Translations under genes and position numbers: made by a program | The notes under the pieces: model-generated | What the model saw: only the letters and a program-made list of their open reading frames with translations | What the model was told of the DNA's origin: nothing | Databases searched by the model: none | In this document: in pieces, positions 10,653 to 21,298 of the stretch | How positions within the stretch are numbered: the first letter of the stretch is position 1 | Layout: the number at the start of each line of letters is the position of its first letter | NCBI GenBank assembly: GCA_009760855.2 | Contig: WPIO01000507.1 | Coordinates: 1 to 34,133, forward strand | Source: Cristatella mucedo | Lineage: Eukaryota > Bryozoa > Phylactolaemata > Cristatellidae | Length of the DNA: 34,133 nt | Reading direction: 5' to 3'

Positions 10653-10868
10653 TTGCAGCTAAGGGAAAGCAAAGTGAATAGGCAAGTCGTTCGAGACTTA
10701 GCAGGCTTACTATTGGGATCTGATACGAAATTATTACTCAGAAATTCCGCGAATGGTAGCAAAGCAGGGAAGGCTGTTAAGCAGAAAAAAAGCTTCTGCC
10801 GCATTACTCACCACCGGCCTCTAACACGACTCGATTCTCGGAATTGTAGATGTCTACCGTGCATATAA
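10653..10868 (+). CDS. Possible terminal exon of a basic Cys-rich peptide, unit 1
   Basis: A polypyrimidine-AG acceptor ends at 10652, and the frame right after it is open for 71 codons to a TAA. It has no ATG at its start, so it could only be a downstream exon. The second half is Lys/Arg-rich and ends with four cysteines in a C-x(n)-C-x-C-x2-C pattern (FCRI ... NCRCLPCI). I found no upstream signal-peptide exon and no polyadenylation signal close behind. A GTAAGC donor-like site at 10943 suggests the exon could continue. It may be chance. Confidence 0.2.
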   Translation: MQLRESKVNRQVVRDLAGLLLGSDTKLLLRNSANGSKAGKAVKQKKSFCRITHHRPLTRLDSRNCRCLPCI

Positions 10869-11380
10869 GCCTGTGACCAAGACACAGGACATATCAATCA
10901 ATCTTGCTTCTCTAGTGCAAATCAGCAGACCCCAGACTTTAGGTAAGCTTTTTTTCAGAATTTTGACGTGCACGTTGCGTATGCTGCATGATCGTTACAG
11001 ACGGTTATAGGCTAGCACGATCAGTTATGAGCACAGCACATTAAGGGGTTTGTTTATTTAAAAGAAATTCACGCGAGATCGGAAATCAGTGTCATGACGG
11101 CACACACAAGTTTCAATGTGATGTACGAAAACATATACGACAGAAAAGCTGCGTCAATTTTAACCACACTGACGTATTATGGTTCTTTTGTCAGAGTTAG
11201 TTTAGTACGTTCTGATGTAGTGGCTGTGTTCGGTTGTGGAAGTAATATTGTTTACCCTAGTGCGGAATCTTAAAAATCAAAACTAAGCTTTAATAACCAT
11301 CTGTAGCTCCTAACCTTTTTTCTAAATAAATGTCTGTCTTGCAATGCGAGCTTGGAGTATACGGATAGTGGTAGTTACAA

Positions 11381-11925
11381 ATGAGCCGATTGCAGAAGAT
11401 GCACAAACGCTTGGTGAAAAACTTTTCAGCCAGACCCAACTGTCTTGAGCGACGTTGTCGCCACATCGCACCAATTCTTGCCTACCTGCATTGCCTGTCA
11501 GTCAAGCAATGCATCGAGTTCGAGGTTCTGCCGTTCACATTTAGGTTAATTCATCGTTTGGCTGGATCCTATGTATCAGCCCTACTCCCCCACCAGGCTA
11601 AGCATCGTCCGACCTGCTTTTCTAAATCTAATCGTTTCGCTACGCCTCGTATAATGCTCAAATCCTCCGGTGACTTTGAATTCAGCACGTATTATCCGAA
11701 CGCCTAAAACTCACCCGACTGACGTCCAGATATTCCCTGTGTTAGACGAAAGCTCCAAAGAAGCTCAAACGCATGTATTGATCACAGCATTTAGTGGACT
11801 CCTTTGGTTTGTCCTTTGCGTGCTTTAAGTGCTGACACCCTGAGTGCTGCCAGTATCCCTACTTGCAGTCGTATCCTGTGTTTATTGTGTTTAATCGAGC
11901 TAGGCTTGTTGTCGTGGTCATTAAA
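11381..11925 (+). mobile_element. LINE relic B, CR1/L2-like C-terminus, unit 1
   Basis: The open frame at 11381-11707 encodes HIAPILAYLH, LSVKQ and IEFEVLPF in order. These are the equivalents of the HITPVLRELHWLPV..RI.FK block of CR1/L2-type non-LTR elements, followed by SYVSALLPH (equivalent of SYL.DLL). The 3' end continues past a frame break to about 11925. Only the C-terminal end of ORF2 survives. It ends about 285 bp before the peptide gene start codon, so the proximal 5' flank of the gene borders LINE-derived DNA. Confidence 0.7.
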
Positions 11926-12043
11926 TATTCTTGTAGCGCCCATGGAAAATTCAATGTTTTTATTAGCAGATTACGTACGCCGCAGAGACAGCACTATCGA
12001 GCGATCAGTTTTAGCATATGACCATCATTATTGTCATTATAGT

Positions 12044-12050
12044 TATAAAG
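12044..12050 (+). promoter_or_regulatory. Candidate TATA box of peptide gene copy 2
   Basis: TATAAAG lies 167 bp before the ATG, at the same distance in all four copies. ATG triplets between it and the start codon (for example 12097, in frame) would be read first in an unspliced leader. A leader intron ending at the acceptor CTTTTCGTTCCAG (to 12205), just before AAACC-ATG, would remove them. Confidence 0.4.
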
Positions 12051-12210
12051 ACCACTCTCTTTTTGCCGAGCAAGTACGGTGTGAAGGCCAGACATTATGT
12101 ACAACCTAGAAAGTCCTCCTGCTTTATGTGCATGCCATGCAATGCTGCGAATTATCTTCCCTCTTAACGCTAATAGGTGGTTCTCCATCCCGCTTTTCGT
12201 TCCAGAAACC

Positions 12211-12614
12211 ATGAAGCTTCTTGCTGAATTAGTGTTGCTGTGCCTTATAATCGGGGCACTGACAGCCGACCTTCGCTCAGTAAGTAAGGGTGCAGCCAGG
12301 TTACCTGAATCAAATGTCGTGCAGATTTTTGCCTTGCTTTGAGCAATAAGCCCGATGATGCATTTGTAGACGGAAAACCAGGAAGTGCAGCTGAACAGCG
12401 ACCAGCTAGCTGAACTCGAGCAAGCATTTGAAAGTAAGTCACCAGCTAAATTTCGCAGTGCGCTTGTTTCGTCTTAATGTAGGTGTTCGCATCGTGAATG
12501 ACGCCTTGAAACCTTCAACGTATAGATTATGCTGAAGTCAAGAGAAATTTCTGGAAAACCCTCTGGAAAGTCGCGAAAGTTGCAGCCCCAATTGCTGGCG
12601 CTTTGCTCGGATGA
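12211..12614 (+). CDS. Precursor of a secreted cationic amphipathic (antimicrobial-type) peptide, copy 2
   Basis: There are three coding exons: 12211-12279, 12370-12433 and 12526-12614, giving 73 residues. The introns (90 and 92 nt) begin with GTAAGT and end in AG. Exon 1 encodes a signal peptide (MKLL...IIGALTA, cleavage likely after Ala-19 or close to it). Exon 2 encodes an acidic propeptide with many Glu and Asp (LNSDQLAELEQAFE). Exon 3 ends the propeptide with EVKR and then encodes a 22-residue peptide starting NFWKTLWKVAK, with lysines at positions 4, 8 and 11 on one helix face, two Trp, a Pro at 15 and a final Gly that could give C-terminal amidation. By family knowledge, signal plus acidic pro-region plus basic helix is the layout of lytic or antimicrobial peptide precursors such as spider latarcins, and EVKR fits both dibasic and processing-quadruplet cleavage. 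The start is the ATG after AAACC. A second acceptor at 12537 is also in frame and would drop four residues. The taxon and exact family are unknown. Confidence 0.8.
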
Positions 12615-12668
12615 ATCTTTAAAATCTGGAAACCCTTTCTAACGTGTCCGTCACGTCGCAGCTCTGAA

Positions 12669-12674
12669 AATAAA
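12669..12674 (+). other. Polyadenylation signal, copy 2
   Basis: AATAAA lies 54 nt after the stop codon and is kept in all four copies, which supports exon 3 as the last exon. Confidence 0.7.
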
Positions 12675-13374
12675 ATGTCGAGACTTGAATTCGTCGTGAC
12701 TATTTACAGTGCAACGTTTGCTGGTCTAGTGTAAGAGCTTGAAGCACACGCGACGACCAGTGTCTTTTCTCTTGCCGTTTGTCATAACTCTAAATACACG
12801 GAGGAAAGTAGTCTTAAGAAACCACTTTTCATACACAGCTTATGTGCGTTCTTGCGGCGTTCAACTGCGACGACTTAGAAATTGTTGCACTACCCATCTG
12901 TAATAATTAGGAAAGCATAAACATCAAACTCCTCAACGAGCCATCCACACCATGCCAACACGGGATGCCTGCCGAGAGACGTAGCCGATTCCACGATTTA
13001 CCGATACGACAGCGGATTGCAGCTAAGCGGCAAAAACGACAATCCAGCACAAGTAAATAACGAAAGTCACATTAAGATCTTCAGCGGCGTCATGCCTCTA
13101 TTGTAAATGTAAAATGCAACTGATCTGTTGGCAATACCGAGAGAGATACATCTTTACATGATGTCACTGCAGGATGTCGTGATTCTACATGCCATTGAAG
13201 CCTAGTAATTGCAGCTTGCCAGTATACGGTCATTGATCGACCAATGAACCTCGAAAATGCTACCGGATGTTTAAACAGTTCACCATAGCATAGTGTCCGG
13301 AAAATTTGGAAGGTCATCTTATTTGATTTCCTTTGCCATTAAAGTTCATAATTCGACACCCGATGGCTGGCTCT

Positions 13375-13716
13375 TCAGCGCCAAAGTTTCGAACGTTCTA
13401 GAAAGCGTTTTAGAAAAATCTTTAGCTGTTTGTCGTTAAGATACCTGAGGATAACGCGCAGAACAATCAAGTCAGAGTCAAACTTTGAAAATAAGGGATT
13501 TTCTATAATATTCGCTGCATATTTTACAACGACAGAGTGTACAATGGTGCCTTCACTGACGAGACTTGCGAGCGTCCTAACTAACGAGATTTTCGTAAAG
13601 TAAGTCTCTCGGCCGATTGTAGCGTCAATTTGAAGGCTCAATTTTGGGTTACGAGCCAGCTTTAGATTCCCCACTGCTAATATGCACGACAAATGCCACG
13701 TTGAACGCCACCACAT
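13375..13716 (-). CDS. Unidentified conserved minus-strand block, unit 1
   Basis: It is open for 113 codons here. The core NLKLARNPKLS ... ETYFTKISLVRTLASLVS is kept in units 0, 1, 2 and 3 despite nucleotide divergence, including third-position changes. The C-terminal part (VLRYLNDKQLKIFLKRFL) is basic and amphipathic but is not kept in unit 3, which is shifted. No family is recognised. It could be an exon of a gene on the opposite strand to the peptide genes, or an old mobile-element fragment. Confidence 0.3.
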   Translation of the reverse strand: MWWRSTWHLSCILAVGNLKLARNPKLSLQIDATIGRETYFTKISLVRTLASLVSEGTIVHSVVVKYAANIIENPLFSKFDSDLIVLRVILRYLNDKQLKIFLKRFLERSKLWR

Positions 13717-13720
13717 CCGC

Positions 13721-14080
13721 TCAGCATCTCGTATCCAACTTGATGACTTTGATTAAATAGCTCGCAACGGAAGCACCAGTTGTTTGCTTGCATTTCGCGC
13801 TTGCAGTTATCGTGTGCAGCGTTCTTTTTCCAACCATGGGTCTAAAGTAAGCGAGAGGGAAGACCATCGCTGAGAAGAAGATGAAGACGACGAGCACTGA
13901 GTTGAGGAAATAAATATTGAAATATGACGCAGGTGTGCGTGCAGTCGACCTGGCAAAGAGGTACGAGCGTAGAAATTCTACGACGTGCACTTTACGGAAC
14001 GAAAAGAAATCGATACAGATTCTACCGTCAGCCGAGGGTGTTAAAACAATTTCAAAAACAGCGAAAACGTATCCATACAA
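13721..14080 (-). CDS. Unidentified hydrophobic minus-strand block, unit 1
   Basis: The frame is open for 119 codons with a hydrophobic segment (NSVLVVFIFFSAMVFPLAYF) that could span a membrane once. The segment also exists in units 0 and 3. Upstream it reads GRICIDFF; unit 3 has GKICIDFF there, but in a different frame from its hydrophobic segment. I do not recognise it. It lies directly upstream, on the minus strand, of the preceding block and might belong with it. Confidence 0.25.
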   Translation of the reverse strand: MYGYVFAVFEIVLTPSADGRICIDFFSFRKVHVVEFLRSYLFARSTARTPASYFNIYFLNSVLVVFIFFSAMVFPLAYFRPMVGKRTLHTITASAKCKQTTGASVASYLIKVIKLDTRC

Positions 14081-15614
14081 TTACGGAGTAGCCTCTGATC
14101 GTGTGGCTCACGGAAAGGCAGCTCGCAGAAAATTCAATGACGGAGGCACTATTTTAAGAGGACCCAAGAGCTAGTTTCACTGATTTGCTGCAGCACGTCA
14201 GCGTACCAACGGACGAGGCATCGGGCGAGCCGCTTGAAGCCAGTCGGGGCCGTTTCGAAAACCTTTACTTAGATAATCCACATTTACTCCGTTGTCAGGC
14301 ATGGTTAAGCAGCGAGTGCAGATATGAGGGCAGCGGAACATTGCGTCCATGCCTTTTCTGAAATTACAGTAGCGGAGGTATAAATACTCCGGGTAGTCTT
14401 AGGCTGCGACGAGAGACAGGAATCTAGCTGGAAAGAAAACGCCAATGACGACTTATATAACGGCAGAGGAAAAAAGGATGCCTGGTCACAAAGCCATGAT
14501 GGATAAACTAAGTCTCGCACACTGGGCCGATGCGAGTGGCGATTGCGAGACTAAGAAGCATCTCGCTCATCATTCGGAAAACCCGAGAGCCGTAGAGTCG
14601 CATAAATTCTGAAAGAAGTCTGCAAGTTACGCAGAGGGTGAAGCTGATGGCGTGGGCCATCAGGCAGGTATTCTTTGACTGGGCGACATTTGGCATTTAG
14701 GTTTGAACGTTAACAAGATCTCCACGGACGTAGCATACCCTTGCATGCCCTATTCGTCCAGGACTATGCGTGTAGTAGCGCAACTAACCTTGAACTGACA
14801 TTCTCATGCTGCGTGAGCAAAGCATGAGATTAATCATTGCAAGAAGCTCTTCATCAAGCATCAATTCTGCGTGCTGCATTGAGACGACGGAGAACGTAAA
14901 CGCTACCGTTTGATAATTCTAGATGGACAACTTTAATATCGTGATATGCGTTAGAAGTTTCGACTTTGCCTGGCAGCTTGTTTTGTAGAGGACTTATAAT
15001 TTCACAAAGAAGAAGTTTAGGCCTGAGGTTACGTTTGAAGCTGACTTTAAATAACTCGCATTCGTGGATGCCGCAGTGGAGTGGCCTTCATTCCTCGGCA
15101 TGACCAAAAGCCTGTCTGCCTGTACCTCCGTTTGTAACTCCGCAAAGTCATAAAGACCATGTGGGTGTTACGCAGGAGAGTTTTATATAGCGCACTCACA
15201 GCCAAAGCGGCTTTCGGTACTCATTCGGTAGCCAACAGACTTCGTCTCACGCAACGAAGAGAAAGTGGGAAGCATAGCAGAGTCAGGAGAGATAAACTGA
15301 GAGCAGTTGAGGTAGTGAGTAGCATAGAAGTAGCAGCTCAGGACCGCTAAAAAAGATGTGCCATAGTCGGCAGTAGGAGAGTAGTTGTCGTTGCGTAAGA
15401 ATTGTGGAAGCGAGTTTCACAGTCTAGGACCTGCAGAGCTATAGCTTCTGTCGCCAACTGTCTTTAAGCGGAAGAATGGGACAGCTAATTTATTGTCCAC
15501 ACAGGACCTGAGGGCGCGAACAGGCTTAAACTGATGCAGCAGTTCAGCTAGGTACGAAGGAGCCAAGCCGTGGCGGGCCTTGTGGGTCAGCGTAAGAACG
15601 CGAACGAGTTGTGC

Positions 15615-15926
15615 CTGTCACACCGGTGGCTGTCCTCCTAGGTAACCAGTTCAATCGGGACGCTGACCCAATCGAGAGTAGGAGTGATGCCGTTGGCGGA
15701 CGTATGATCGCCTGGTGGCTTTCTTTTAGCTGATTGCTGGGCGAGCGGCAGCAAGCTCAATGTTCCTATGACGTGGCTAGCTTAGCACTCACGAGTATAC
15801 AAAACACGCATGGTGTAAGCAAGAGTATTCCATATTGAAGACCACGTACGCGGACCTAGAAATATCTGAGAGCAGCTGACTCATTTGTAAAATATGACGT
15901 TCACCGACTTTTGCCATTAATTATTT
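15615..15926. repeat. Dispersed-repeat relic, unit 2
   Basis: Counterpart of 5701-6012 with almost no changes. Confidence 0.5.
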
Positions 15927-17157
15927 CCAGGCATGGCGAAGCTACGAATGCTAGGCACTATACGTGAGACGGGTTAGAGGAGCCAATATTTAAGTCGCCG
16001 ACTCAGTGACGACACCAGAAGGCTTTGCTGACGATTTCGGATCACTGCTGCAATGTGGCGTGCCAATGACTTGACCTAAAACCCATATACGTAGCGTGGA
16101 GAGGTCATATTTTGCAGTTACGTGGCCTGTGGCTTGTGTGCAGCTCCAGTGGTCATATCGTAATCTTGCTTTCGATGCGTACACCAGAAAAAAACCGGCT
16201 AATGCCTAAGTTTTGCTTAATATGCCGCGTGTCCATTATAGAAAGGCAGTTTGTAACTAGTTTTTGAGCTGGCGATTATCCTGCTAATAATCAAAAGAGG
16301 CTTTCGAATCTGCCATGAATAATTATTAACCCATTACTGGTCCCACACAGGCTGTTCCATCGAGCTAAAAACCGAACGTTTGCAAGTAACCGTGTGGGTA
16401 TGCCATAATATACAGTTTGCAATAATCTTTCTTAGGTCCCCGCATCCACCACGGTGCCAAACGACCAAAGGAAGGACATCTTGGAGCGAGCTTGAACAGC
16501 CGCGTACTAAAATTCGCTTCCCTAAACCTCAAGTTGAGTCACCGGTGCGTCCCAAAAATCGGAAAAGTGATGTCGACTATAAAAAATCAGGTTGCAGTCT
16601 CGTAGCAATTTCTAAAACGATGATTTTTTTTTTCGCAAGTGCGCAATAACCATTCTTTCATGCTGACTTGGTATATGTCACCCCTAATCAAGTTATGCTT
16701 GTTGTCTTTGAGCATGCTACCAGTAACAATTCAATTGTGCTTCCATTGTACCAAATGTGATGTGCCTAGAACGAGAATGAGTTTTTTGGGGCATTATAAC
16801 CAATGTATTGTTATCATTATTACGCAGATACAGCTTTACCGATGATGCAGTCCATCCCAGCCCTCTAGTGCCAAATTCTCCAACTCCGTTGCTGCATCTA
16901 TTGCTAAAATCCGGACGCGAATTTCAGCTTACCTTTAACATTTAATGACGACAGAAAATCATTATACTGGTTATAATCAAGTGAAGCTCAGAAGCAAGAA
17001 AGCTCAACGCTCAAAATATGCTATGCCAGTACATCCCCTGTAGCACCTGGGCGACTTCGCAGGGTGCAGTTCCAAAGCGACCTATCAATAGCGGTTCCCG
17101 TTACATCCTAGGTAGCGTCTTCCTACTTTTAGCTAAGCACCATACTGAAATATCGGC

Positions 17158-17788
17158 CCTCGTTAGACCAGAATTAAGCACACAAAGTGTTCAGTGTTTT
17201 TTTGGCATTGCGTCTTGACTACTGTAAGTCAGTGTTAGCTAGTCTACCGGCTGTGCAATCAGGTACTTACAGGAGATGCGCATCTCTGCAGCGTTTTGCG
17301 TTTGTGTTCCGTCAGTCCGTCGCAGTTTCCAAAATCACGCCATTTCTTGCTGACCTGAGCCGGCGCTTCATCAAGCAGTGAATCGACTTCGAGGCTCCCA
17401 CTCGTTCTCAGGTTCTAGCAAGGTTGTCACTCACTTTTAGGACTCTTCATTCTCTGACTCATGCCTAACTGTCCTAACTACTCTAGGCCAGGCTAAATAT
17501 CGTACAACCCGATTTTATGACTAGAATCCGCCAGCTGTGCTTTGATGCCATCTTAAATCCCGAGGTGATATTGCCTCTATTTTGGATACTCCCAAAGCCC
17601 GTAACTCACTGCCGATTGATGTATTGATGTCCATTAAATTGATTGCATTTATTAATAAGCTGAAAACCGCATGTCTCTCAAAGAGACTTGCGGATCTTTG
17701 GAATTCGTTCTTCGTTTTCTAAAGCGTGCTGACACTTTGCGTGCTACCATTAAACATATTTACATTTACTAATGCCTATTACCTCGCT
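17158..17788 (+). mobile_element. LINE relic A, unit 2
   Basis: Near-identical counterpart of 7240-7870, with the same stops and frameshifts. The element was therefore dead before the array expanded. Confidence 0.7.
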
Positions 17789-18053
17789 CCATATTGCACT
17801 TGTCAGCTCTGTCCGTGTACCACTAACCGTTGGAATTTTCTTTCTTTACAGAATATTTATTGAGCATTAAACGTCAAGTTCTAAAATTGAAATTAATTTT
17901 GTAAATTCTAATATAATCTAAAACATAGGAAAGTTTTCATGCGATAATAAAAGCTTCATTCAGTCACTGAAAATACAAAAATGGTGACTGGGAGCGAACT
18001 ATGAGAAACAAATCAGGACAGTACTTTTCCTCATCCTATAGTACAAGCACAAT

Positions 18054-18214
18054 AAATATAAACTATAAATATAATGTATAATTCATTATATAGCGCCCCA
18101 GGAAAGCTAAATCTCCATTCAGGCTCTTTGCATATGCCTTGGGGCTCGACCCCATGACCTCAGTCAGACCTTGGTCGGGCCGAGCACCTTAACCGCTAGA
18201 CCAAACCAGCTAGC
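18054..18214 (-). mobile_element. tRNA-derived SINE-like element, unit 2
   Basis: Counterpart of 8136-8296 with A and B boxes unchanged. Confidence 0.65.
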
Positions 18215-19725
18215 ATTGCTAACACACTAAACGTTGCAAACACACCGTTCCTCAACGTAAGGTAGCTTTAAATTGGAACAGTACAGACATTAAACAGGCA
18301 TTGAACTAATACAAATAATGGTAGATGTGCTTTTCACAAATGTAGCAAAATGAGATTGTAGGTGCTTATGGAGAGAAGCGTATCTGCTTAGCTGTTGCTT
18401 TACTAAGATGAATATGACAACCCACTTAGCAAGACCGTATTTCAGTTTACGTCTGGGAACACCCAACTCATTGTTGCCATCAGAAGAAAAGTTCGTTGAC
18501 ATAGGCAATGCATTGACATCTCAGCAAGTGAAGCTAATGATTTAGGCAGGATACCATCAAGCGCTGCTCAGAAGCTCAGTAGTAGAGCAATTGAAGGCAC
18601 AGACGCAGAGTGAAAGGACAAAGAAATGTTGAACCAACCACCCATCTCAGAATCTTGGTTCACACGCTAGGCTTGCATACTTATCCATTACCCGTTGCGT
18701 TTCAGACGTTCAATTAGCCGCTAGGACTTCACCTGGCGTGACCGAAGCAAGAACATTAATCTTCTGCCTCGTCTTAGACGATACCATACAGTATACTGCA
18801 ACTACGGCACGTTTAGTGCACACAACGCAAGCAGGAGCAAACGTGAATGCACCGTTGCACACGTGCTCTCTACTGCTACTTAACATCTCATTTCTCGTAT
18901 CGTTTTGCCATCCAGTTGTGTCAACCCCTAATCGAGTTACCTAGTCCGAGGTATGCACTGGCTAACAACCAGCACATCTCTTAGCTGAGCAAATAACCAC
19001 AAACATAATTTCAAAACACTGTGAACATCCAAGCTACGGCGAATTGGAGCAGGAAGTCCAACCCACTCTCTTTTAAGACGAGATGATTCATCAAACGTAG
19101 TATTCATCATCTGTAATCAGACTGTTCCTATACGCAGAAGGTTGGTGGGTAGAGGTAATGACTACGGCTGTTCGTGTAAGCACCTCAGCTCTAGTTTTAC
19201 AGAAATTCCGGCCTAAAGTTGCAATTAAGAATCCGCAACGGTTATTCTGCATTTATTAAGCAGAATCTGTGGAATTATTTTAGAATGTTTCTTTCACCCG
19301 TAACTGGTGCAGCGAAGGCGGTTTCATCGCGTAGTAATCGACCTTTAGCAAGAAACCGCATGAAAATGGGGCAATATATTTAGATGTATTGCAATAATCT
19401 ATCCTGGGATTACTGTTTCCCTGGAACTATCCACAGACTACGTTGCCCGAATGAATAATGTCAATAGCATCTAGCCGTGAGCTGAACCAGCCGTCTACCA
19501 TAACTTGCTTTCCCATAACACATGCTGACCTATGCAGTTTTCGATGAAAATACCATCTCTTATGAAACAACTGGCCGTAGTCTTGTAATTCCTCTTTTTG
19601 TCGTTATGATTTCGTCCTTCGAAATGGTGTGATAATTGCTTTAGGTCTACACGTCTAATGGAAGAGGCTTTGCTGTGCGTATTGTATTTATTTTTGCTTT
19701 AAACTCCATCGACAACTTAACCAAC

Positions 19726-19749
19726 CTCTCTCTCTCTCTCTCTCTCTCT
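19726..19749 (+). repeat. (CT)12 microsatellite, unit 2
   Basis: Same repeat number as unit 1, with a slightly different left flank (CCAAC instead of CCACTG). Confidence 0.9.
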
Positions 19750-20570
19750 GACCACGATGCCAAGATCCGCATTAGGAAGAAGGTAGGGTAGAAAAATCAG
19801 CAAACGTTCCAGATCTCATTGAAAACTACTTTACATGAAAACACTCAACGATTTTCTGAAAGAAATATAAATTGAAATGCTTTATCTATGAAGCCTCGAG
19901 TCGTGGATTGTGGTCAATCTTTTCTAGGTGCAGTGGGAATGTAGGCACGTATTTCAGGAGTAGTGCCACATGGAAAAATAGTAGAATTCACCTATTTCTT
20001 TGCATGTAAAATCAACCTAAACCAGGACCTGAACAGAAAACGACACAGTTTGTATCGCATCCCACGTGAATAAAATACCTTGCAAGGCGTTAAGAATTAC
20101 TTCAAGGCAGCCTGTACATGTCTTGTCTTATAGCCTACACCATGCGGATTGACTAGCGGTTATATTTCGAGTTAGTCGAACGTCGTCACACTGCAACATC
20201 GCTTTCAGGTTATCAGCGGCTACCAGCAAGTGTGTGCGGACAGTTTGCGTGTTAGATTTCTTTACTTATTAGCTTTTACATGAAATGCTTATATCAATCA
20301 CTTAAAAAGGCAAGGATTTCTACGATCACAAGAGTTACGGGCTAGAACGTTACATCACGCCCTGTTAAGAACAGCTACATTTGTTTGTCCACTGCTACAA
20401 CTTAAAACTAAGAGAGATATGAATTAGTTAGAACATTTAAGCTTAAACGGTACAATAAAATGAACGCAAATAGTAAAGAAGAATGTACGGTAAGAAAGTG
20501 ATTATTAAATGCCAATCAAGACAGTGAATGCCCTTTGATTCCCTAGCATGGTGGGTTACCCTTCATTTAG

Positions 20571-20786
20571 TTGCAGCTAAGGGAAAGCAAAGTGAATAGG
20601 CAAGTCGTTCGAGACTTAGCAGGCTTACTATTGGGATCTGATACGAAATTATTACTCAGAAATTCCGCGAATGGTAGCAAAGCAGGGAAGGCTGTTAAGC
20701 AGAAAAAATGCTTCTGCCGCATTACTCACCACCGGCCTCTAACACGACTCGATTCTCAGAATTGTAGATGTCTACCGTGCATATAA
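20571..20786 (+). CDS. Possible terminal exon of a basic Cys-rich peptide, unit 2
   Basis: Counterpart of 10653-10868. One Ser before the first cysteine is Cys here (KCFC instead of KSFC), giving five cysteines, and one Arg is Gln. The acceptor reads CCCTTCATTTAG. The same doubts apply as for unit 1. Confidence 0.2.
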   Translation: MQLRESKVNRQVVRDLAGLLLGSDTKLLLRNSANGSKAGKAVKQKKCFCRITHHRPLTRLDSQNCRCLPCI

Positions 20787-21298
20787 GCCTGTGACCAAGA
20801 CACAAGACGTATCAATCAATCTTGCTTCTCTAGTGCAAATCAGCAGACTCCAGACTTTAGGTAAGCTCTTTTTCAGAATTTTGACGTGCACGTTGCGTAT
20901 GCTGCATGATCGTTACCTACGGTTATAGGCTAGCACGATCAGTTATGAGCACAGCACATTAAGGGGTTTGTTTATTTAAAAGAAATTCACGCGAGATCGG
21001 AAATCAGTGTCATGACGGCACACCAAAGTTTCAATGTGATGTACGAAAACATATACGACAGAAAAGCTGCGTCAATTTTAACCACACTGACGTATTATGG
21101 TTCTTTTGTCAGAGTTAGTTTAGTACGTTCTGATGTATTGGCTGTGTTCGGTTGTGGAAGTAATATTGTTTACCCTAGTGCGGAATCTTAAAAATCAAAA
21201 CTAAGCTTTAATAACCATCTGTAGCTCCTAACCTTTTTTCTAAATAAACGTCTGTCTTGCAATGCGAGCTTGGAGTATACGGATAGTGGTAGTTACAA

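Larger units (their letters stand above)
4341..14256. repeat. Tandem array unit 1 (9,916 bp)
   Basis: The phase is set at the motif GAAAACCTTTACTT, where unit 0 becomes almost identical to the later units; the same point recurs at 14257. The order is: anonymous block (4341-5090), blocks shared with the window start (5093-6012), LINE relic A (7240-7870), SINE-like element (8136-8296), CT microsatellite (9809-9832), Cys-rich frame (10653-10868), LINE relic B (11381-11925), peptide gene (12211-12614) and two minus-strand open blocks (13375-14080). Internal landmarks recur in the next unit with shifts of 9,914-9,930 bp. Confidence 0.95.

Noticed and set aside
12097-12342. 81-residue unspliced open frame covering the signal-peptide exon, starting at an upstream ATG
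   Set aside because: It reads through the GTAAGT donor and puts 38 non-hydrophobic residues before the signal peptide. The spliced model with the ATG at 12211 explains the splice sites, the phases and the polyadenylation signal.
12245-12442. Minus-strand open frame opposite exons 1 and 2, present in all four units
   Set aside because: It is the antisense shadow of the exons; its conservation follows from the coding strand.
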